Source: Gaertneriomyces semiglobifer (lineage: Eukaryota > Chytridiomycota > Chytridiomycetes > Spizellomycetales > Spizellomycetaceae). Taken from it: a stretch of 64,000 nucleotides of DNA. The notes under the pieces were generated by a model. The model made no database searches. It was not told where the DNA came from and worked only from the letters and a program-made list of their open reading frames with translations. Location: positions 62,001 through 126,000 of the forward strand of contig JAHLKF010000025.1 of assembly GCA_025558075.1 (NCBI GenBank). Direction: 5' to 3'. Shown here piece after piece: positions 58,533-64,000 of the stretch. Every line of letters begins with the position of its first letter. The first letter of the stretch is position 1. The position numbers and the translations under genes are program-made.

Positions 58533-61025
58533 ATGGACTTTGGTAACAAGCGTCCCACCGCGGACACAAAGGTCAAAGTCTCCTATCAGTACCATCGTAA
58601 GCACATTTATATGGTTGGAATGCAGGTTGATGGTATACTGATTGCGCACTTTCTCTTGTTTGTTTTGTTTAGCGGACATTGGGCACTACCACTATGGCGA
58701 AAAGCACTACATGAAGGTGCGGTCTCACGCGTGCACAGTACAGAGAGAACTCAGAATGTTGAACGTTTCCTTGCCGCTCATTTAGCCCGCCCGTGTAAAG
58801 ATGGCGCACAGCTTGGTTACTGCCTATGGCTTACAGAAAAAGATGGAGGTTGCGGTACGTAGCATGTGCACCAGCGTCCGAATGAGAAAGTCTAGGTCAA
58901 AGTCTTAATTAGGCGAAATGTTCTCGTTTATAGACGCCTTCACCTGCAACATTTAGAGAAATGGCGAAATTTCACTCTGATGACTATCTAGAGTTCTTAC
59001 GCCGAGGTAAGTTCCGCAGCCTCCTAGTCCGTGTAAAGCTTGCTGACCGGTAGCTTGATCCCACAGCTACGCCGGATGACGCAGAGTTCATTACGAGGTA
59101 CGCGAAGCGATTCAATGTTGCCGACGAATGTCCAGATTGCCCTGTATTTGAGGGAGTTTACGAGTTTTGTTCATTATCAGCCGGAGGGTCTATAGGTAAT
59201 TAGCTCTACTCGCACAATTTATGTGCATCAAGTCGCATGACAGGCGCTTATGTCTTCTTCGGGTAGCTGCCGCCAAAAGACTCAACACTGGACAATGTGA
59301 CATCGCAATCAACTGGGGTGGGGGTCTTCACCACGCCAAGCGCGGGGAAGCGTCGGGATTCTGTTACGTCAACGACATCGTTCTCGCTATTCTTGAGCTG
59401 TTGAAATATCACCCGCGGGTCCTCTACATTGACACTGATGTTCACCACGGCGACGGCGTGGAAGAGGCATTTTATACTAATGACCGCGTAATGACCGTAT
59501 CGTTTCACAAATTCGGGGAGTTTTTCCCGGGTACCGGTAATCACAACGACATCGGTATTGGTAGAGGACGGCATTATTCTGTGAATGTGCCGTTGAACGA
59601 CGGGATTGACGACGAATCGTATGAACGGTTGTTCCGTTCCGTTATTTCACATGTTATGGAATGGTACCGTCCAGGCGCTGTCGTGCTGCAACTCGGCGCG
59701 GACTCCCTTGTCGGCGATCGTTTGGGAGCGTTCAACCTATCCATGAGAGGTATGGCCGCGCATCCCTTCGCAATGGCGGTCATGATTTTTAACAACGGCG
59801 AATCCATTATTTTATTTATTTTAAGGTCATGCACAATCTGTTGAATTCATGAAATCATTCCATGTACCACTCATCATGGTGGGAGGAGGTGGTTATACCA
59901 TCCGCAACGTGGCTCGCGCATGGTGTTATGAAACTACTGTCGCGTTAGGGACAGAAGTTCCAGAAGGTATCGGGATGACAACAGCTTACATCACTAGTTG
60001 CGCATGATCTAACCAAATCTTCTCACACCTCATAAAGATCTGCCATACCACGAGTATTACGAATATTACTGTCCTGAATACCGCTTGGATGTGCCTGCTA
60101 GTAACATGGAAAACTTAAATACGCGAGAATACCTAGAAAAATCAAGGTGGGTTATGCTTTTGCTACGAACCATCTCGTCGATGGATTGTTAATTCTGGTT
60201 GATTCACATAGAATACGGGTCATTGAAAATCTGCGACAAATCGCGCATGCACCAAGCGTTCAGATGCATGGTAAGCTTCGCTGAGCCACAATGGATTGTG
60301 GCAACATGTTAGTAACTTGAATTCCAGGTGTTCCGCGCGACGAGTTCTCTTCGGATGAAGAAGAGGACGAGAAAAAAGACGAAAGAATAACACGTACGTG
60401 ACAAAGCTTGCTATTCAAACAGCTGTGTAAAGCTCTAACGGTCCCCTGAATGTTTGTAGAACGAATGTCTGACAAATACCGTACCCCGGATAATGCCTTG
60501 TCAGATTCTGAGGACGAGGGAGATCAGCGTCACCATCGTCAGTCATATCGCGCCACTACTGGAAAAGAAGCAAATCGTGAGAGAAGAGCAAAGGAGTCTC
60601 CAAGTACACCGCGATCACCGCGGTCATCCCCACGTGCATCTCCCGCTGCGCGAAGATCTTTACGTGAAAGAGTGGCCAAACGTGCCATTCAGGAGATTAA
60701 CCAAGAGTCACCCGTCGACGAGATGACGGATGCACCCGCTGAAGGAACCGTACATACTGAACATCATGAAGATGATACAGCGAATATGGCAGATGATGAG
60801 GAGGCTAGCGTCGCTGATATGGAACAGGAAGAGGACAACATGGATATCGACGAGGGCACACCGAGCGCGCAAACACCGTTAAGTGGTCCGCCACAGCTTC
60901 CGTATACGCCTAATACGGTCATGGACCCGCACATGCAATCCCATCATGCCGCTATACAACGAGTGGATGAGCTATTTACGGGGAATGGAGCGAACGGTAC
61001 ACATGATGGTTCTGGGAGACCGTAG
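58533..61025 (+). CDS. RPD3: Class I histone deacetylase, Rpd3/HDAC1 type
   Basis: Eleven exons (58533-58596, 58673-58716, 58786-58854, 58934-59006, 59067-59195, 59267-59749, 59826-59966, 60038-60146, 60212-60270, 60328-60393, 60460-61025) give 600 residues. The catalytic domain is complete: [57 protein letters not shown] (active-site His pair), [15 protein letters not shown] (zinc ligands), [14 protein letters not shown] (zinc Asp) and [12 protein letters not shown] (Tyr). The C-terminal 190 residues are acidic and Ser-rich, beginning RITQRMSDKYR like the RI.IRASDKRI of HDAC1. It would be the catalytic subunit of Sin3-type corepressors. It is one of the most intron-rich genes here. All exon phases close. 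Confidence 0.94.
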
Positions 61026-61144
61026 GTGTATAGTAGAGGTGTTCCATGTTGCGATATGTATAAAGGACACAGGAGCCGAACCTATTCATATGTACATATT
61101 CTATGGGAATGGCATCATTTTTAAGAGGGTTGCAATAAGTCCAC

Positions 61145-62179
61145 TCAAGCCTTGAATTGGTGAGGTTCCTTGGGGTAAGTGGGTCCGGTACGCTGGATAA
61201 CGACGTGGGCGACGTAGTGGCCGGCGTGCACGCAGGTGTCGATGGGCTTGCCCTGAACGTACTGGGACAAGAATCCACCGGTGAAAGCGTCACCGGCACC
61301 GTTGGTGTCGACAATCTTTGAGTGGTCAATTTTGATGATGGGGAATTCGGTGACGACGCCTTCCTTGGCGACGATGGTCTTTTCGGACCCCTGAGTGAAG
61401 ATGACCATACGTGGGCGGGAGGTGTTGACCTTGGGAAGGGCGGCGATCTTGAGGGCAATCTCTGAGACATCGGTAGTGTTCCAGTTGTGGGCGGTGGCGT
61501 AGGCGTCAGCTTCGGCCTCGTTACCGAACACAAGGTCGACGTAAGGCAAAAGTTCGTCCAGAGGTTTTGTGAAGAACTGGGAGATGAAGGGTGCGGAAAG
61601 GTTGATAGCAAAGGTCTTTTTTGTTTCCGCGGCGTGCTTGGCCACACGCATGGCGGAGGGCGGGGAGACGGTAAGGAAGAAGCCTCCTACGTAAAAGAAC
61701 TTTGCGTTCTCGACAAGGTTCCAGATTTCGGGGGTCTGGAGGTGCTCTTCCTTGTAGTTGTTGGCAGCTTGGAGGTCAGTCACCATGGAGCGGTTTTCGT
61801 CCGTGATGAGCACAGCACAGAGACCGGTCGGGGTAGATTCATCGACGAGGTATTCTGTGCGGAGACCGTCCTTGGCGGCAGCTTCCCGAAGTGTCTCTGC
61901 GTTGGCATCCTTACCAACACAGCCGATGTAGACGGTGGAGTTCTGGGGGAGCAACCATTGTGCACCACGCAGAGTGTTCTGAGCGGCACCGCCGGCGACG
62001 TAGTCCACCTTGTAGTCCTTCAAAAGCTCATCGTAAAGAGGCTTGTGTTCTTCGGCCGCGAGGATGGCATCGTTGGCCTTGAGGTTGTACTTTTGGAGCA
62101 ACTCTGGCTTGACGTGGGCGGAGATATCCAACAAAGGGTTCTCCATACCCAACAGGACGTACTGGCCTTCAACAGTCAT
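61145..62179 (-). CDS. ADO1: Adenosine kinase
   Basis: Intronless, 344 residues from ATG 62179. It begins QYVLLGMENPLLDISA and has YVAGGAAQNTLRGAQWLL, GCVGKD, STPTGLCAVL, SMVTDLQAANNY, VFGNEAEADAYA and the catalytic DTNGAGDAFTGGFLSQYVQG of the ribokinase/pfkB family, with the catalytic Asp in GAGDAF. It phosphorylates adenosine to AMP, which also removes the by-product of S-adenosylmethionine methyl transfer. Length and both PfkB signatures match eukaryotic adenosine kinase. Codon use is strongly biased, suggesting high expression. Confidence 0.96.
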   Translation of the reverse strand: MTVEGQYVLLGMENPLLDISAHVKPELLQKYNLKANDAILAAEEHKPLYDELLKDYKVDYVAGGAAQNTLRGAQWLLPQNSTVYIGCVGKDANAETLREAAAKDGLRTEYLVDESTPTGLCAVLITDENRSMVTDLQAANNYKEEHLQTPEIWNLVENAKFFYVGGFFLTVSPPSAMRVAKHAAETKKTFAINLSAPFISQFFTKPLDELLPYVDLVFGNEAEADAYATAHNWNTTDVSEIALKIAALPKVNTSRPRMVIFTQGSEKTIVAKEGVVTEFPIIKIDHSKIVDTNGAGDAFTGGFLSQYVQGKPIDTCVHAGHYVAHVVIQRTGPTYPKEPHQFKA

Positions 62180-62617
62180 CTTTCTCCGATTCCTAATTCA
62201 AGCGTTAAAAAGGAGGTTTTTGAGAGTTGCCTTGTCTGAGATCTTGCAAAATGCGGTTGGAAGTAGTCAAAAAGAGAATAAAAAAGTCCCCCCAAAGAAT
62301 TGGGGAAACCTAACGCGGACTTGTGACGACACATTCGTTGACGACGATAATGAAAACTAACGACGGCCTTTCGGCGAGGATGGATGTGGATATGGATATG
62401 GATATGGGTAGTGGAGGCGCTGGGGCCAACGGCACTCTGGTTGTGGTCAACATCCTGGTGTAAGCTGGACGGAGGAGAACATCATCAAGACAGAACGCTC
62501 AAATCGAAGATCGGTTCACCGCAGCCTGACCATTGCTTATTTAAGTATTTCATGGTGTAAAATATAAGGTTGACGGCTACATGGAGCAGTCCTATACTGG
62601 GGATTAAAAGTAGAAAT
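62180..62617. other. Intergenic region, adenosine kinase promoter
   Basis: 438 bp. A GGATAT tandem repeat lies near 62389-62407. A plus-strand ATG frame from 62350 encodes a Met/Asp repeat and closes after about 37 codons; no family resemblance, so not called. Confidence 0.5.
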
Positions 62618-63522
62618 TCACAAGGCATTCTGAAGTCGCCATATGTCTCGGGAGGCACTGTCCATTATCGCACCAGAACTGTCTGTGCCAGACCATGCCA
62701 CATAAACCTGCAAGTGGCGAGTATAAACGGCGTCAGCATGAAGTCGCCCTGGCCTGCCCACGGAAATGACGAGGTAGCTTACTTTCAGGTTGCAGTTGGT
62801 GTCTGGACAGACCACCGCGCAGATATTGTCGACACAAGGACAAGTACTCAACGTGCACGTCGTCGGCATCCATTTGAAATCAACAACGTTTCCTAATGTG
62901 TCAGCACCGATGAGAAGAGTGCCCTTGAATATGCATGACGAGAAAACGGTGTGCCGATCATACCGTTATCCAATACGACAAGAGCAGTTCGGAACGGAAC
63001 GTAATGGATGATGCCATTGAACCGTATAGCCCACTGTAACTCTGGCAAGGTCCAGATTTTGTCCCTGTTAAGGAGGGTCATTGATACGGTTGGAAAGGTC
63101 GCATCTGAGAGATCGTCCACTAGGTTGCCCCAGCCTAAAGATGAATAAGTCAGACAATTTGTAGCGCTTGAAGGGTCGTCTCCAATCAACATACTATCGG
63201 GAATGACCAGTTCGCTGTAGTCGTCTACCCGCGGATAAAATATCGCTGTGCTGTTTGCATCGGCATTCGTGATGATCGACTTTGTGTGCAGTTGCATGTA
63301 CATAACTGATGGTGTCCCTTTGCTCAGTGGGCTCTGATTGGCAAGCCTTGCCTCTGTCTGTATGCGTAGGCATGCGTCCGGATCTGGGAGTGCTGCACAG
63401 TAATCAAAGCTTGGCTCGCTCCACGTTGCATTTGGGATCGATGTAATCCCGTATACAGTCTGCACGAAACTAAGAACGGCTATAACCTGATAAAGCAGTG
63501 GTACTCGCAATGCTTGAAACAT
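62618..63522 (-). CDS. Secreted protein of unknown function with Cys-rich C terminus
   Basis: Three exons (63522-62964, 62892-62783, 62707-62618) give 252 residues. A signal peptide (LYQVIAVLSFVQTVYG) starts the chain. The middle has Asn-linked glycosylation motifs (NAT, NQS, NST) and acidic-aromatic stretches such as YPRVDDYSELVIP. The second exon adds a cysteine cluster, TCTLSTCPCVDNICAVVCPDTNC. The last intron is 75 nt and stays open if retained, which would give 277 residues. I do not recognise the family; it is an extracellular or wall protein by inference. The next gene on the same strand encodes a GPI-anchored protein, so the two may be related in function or origin, but only a fragment of that gene is visible. 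Confidence 0.7.
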
Positions 63523-63820
63523 GACTCTTTGCTTCCTTGCTGCTAAAAAACCCAGTCGCCTTGGTTCGTTCGTCAGGAAGCGACGCTATAAACGAGCAAC
63601 AAGCGCGCGCGCTTGAGCGGAATTGCATAAGCAAACCAAAGCACCGCGGACGCTTTCTTTGAACATAGTTTGTTTACTTCATGGGATGATATTTTTGTAC
63701 CAATTTCTACACATTAAGAGATACTCACTAGATATCTGTACTGATTAATTCGCTAACTATCAATCTACATAGTCCAACTAAACCAACTAGCTGGCAACTG
63801 CTTGAAAAAATGTTATATTT
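63523..63820. other. Intergenic region
   Basis: 298 bp between two minus-strand genes for secreted proteins. Mixed AT-rich sequence, no gene seen. Confidence 0.5.
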
Positions 63821-64000
63821 CTACGCGATCAGGGCGCCGGCAGCTGCCATCAACCCGGAAATGACAGTCCCGCCCACCATCCACTTGTTGGCAACGACAT
63901 CCGTTGCACCGCTTCCTAAGTCGTCAGCCTTGTTGCCAGTTGTAGTTGTAGGTGTCGTAGTAGCAGTAGGCTTTGCGGTGGGAGTTGGTAAAGTGCATTC
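63821..64000 (-). CDS. C-terminal end of a probable GPI-anchored surface protein (partial)
   Basis: The window edge cuts the gene; 59 residues and the stop are visible. The piece has a Thr/Pro-rich stalk (TPTAKPTATTTPTTTT), then a small-residue site near GSGATD, a short spacer and a final hydrophobic run (MVGGTVISGLMAAAGALIA) with no cytosolic tail. That order is the GPI attachment signal: omega site, spacer, hydrophobic end. The stalk would be heavily O-mannosylated in a fungus. The catalytic or binding domain, if any, lies beyond 64000, and the left edge may be within an exon. Confidence 0.7.
   Translation of the reverse strand, partial: ECTLPTPTAKPTATTTPTTTTGNKADDLGSGATDVVANKWMVGGTVISGLMAAAGALIA

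Noticed and set aside
61487..62239. A 250-codon plus-strand open frame over adenosine kinase
   Set aside because: Antisense shadow of a gene with strong codon bias; adenosine kinase motifs are complete on the other strand.

Overview
The window is nuclear DNA from a filamentous-type or zoosporic fungus. Genes are close together and on both strands, most are split by short introns (about 50-80 nt, GT..AG), and the gene set is fungal in kind: ATG1, a SEB1/NRD1-type termination factor, MET30, a SIW14/OCA-type phosphatase-like protein, SAL1-type carrier, ARG2, ERV46, KRE33. One gene (30051-33016) resembles FAM149, a family known from ciliated organisms. That gene points to an early-diverging, flagellated lineage such as Chytridiomycota; this is inference, since no rRNA or other strong marker is present.

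Layout. 0.4-9.5 kb: ATG1 kinase, RNase P subunit RPP40, an OCA-family pseudophosphatase, an atypical mitochondrial carrier and mitochondrial uS12. 9.5-11.4 kb: a gene-poor island with a 77-bp fold-back element and a cluster of GGACATCC motifs. 11.4-20.1 kb: TMEM42-like and ALG13 genes that overlap or are spliced into one, then SEB1/NRD1, a MEF2-type MADS factor and CDK11. 20.4-29.9 kb: MET30, a TRAF-type RING protein, a HAD hydrolase, a calcium-regulated ATP-Mg/Pi carrier and VPS36. 30-40.7 kb: FAM149-like, ACBD6-like, thymidylate synthase, ERV46, an inositol 5-phosphatase and SNRNP27. 40.8-49.8 kb: Derlin, Lunapark, KRE33/NAT10, tRNA-Ser(UGA) and NAD-isocitrate dehydrogenase. 51.2-64 kb: a secreted protein with an internal duplication, a DHHC acyltransferase, complex I assembly factor NDUFAF1, N-acetylglutamate synthase, a class I histone deacetylase, adenosine kinase, a secreted Cys-containing protein and the C-terminal end of a GPI-anchored protein.

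The genes do not form one pathway. Loose themes are ER and endosomal traffic (DER1, LNP1, ERV46, VPS36, DHHC, ALG13), mitochondrial function (uS12, two carriers, IDH, NDUFAF1, NAGS) and RNA/chromatin (SEB1, CDK11, SNRNP27, RPP40, KRE33, HDAC). Many neighbours are head-to-head with very short shared promoters. Exon joins were chosen by splice-site sequence, reading-frame phase and resemblance to known families; no transcript data were available. Every multi-exon model given below closes in frame.
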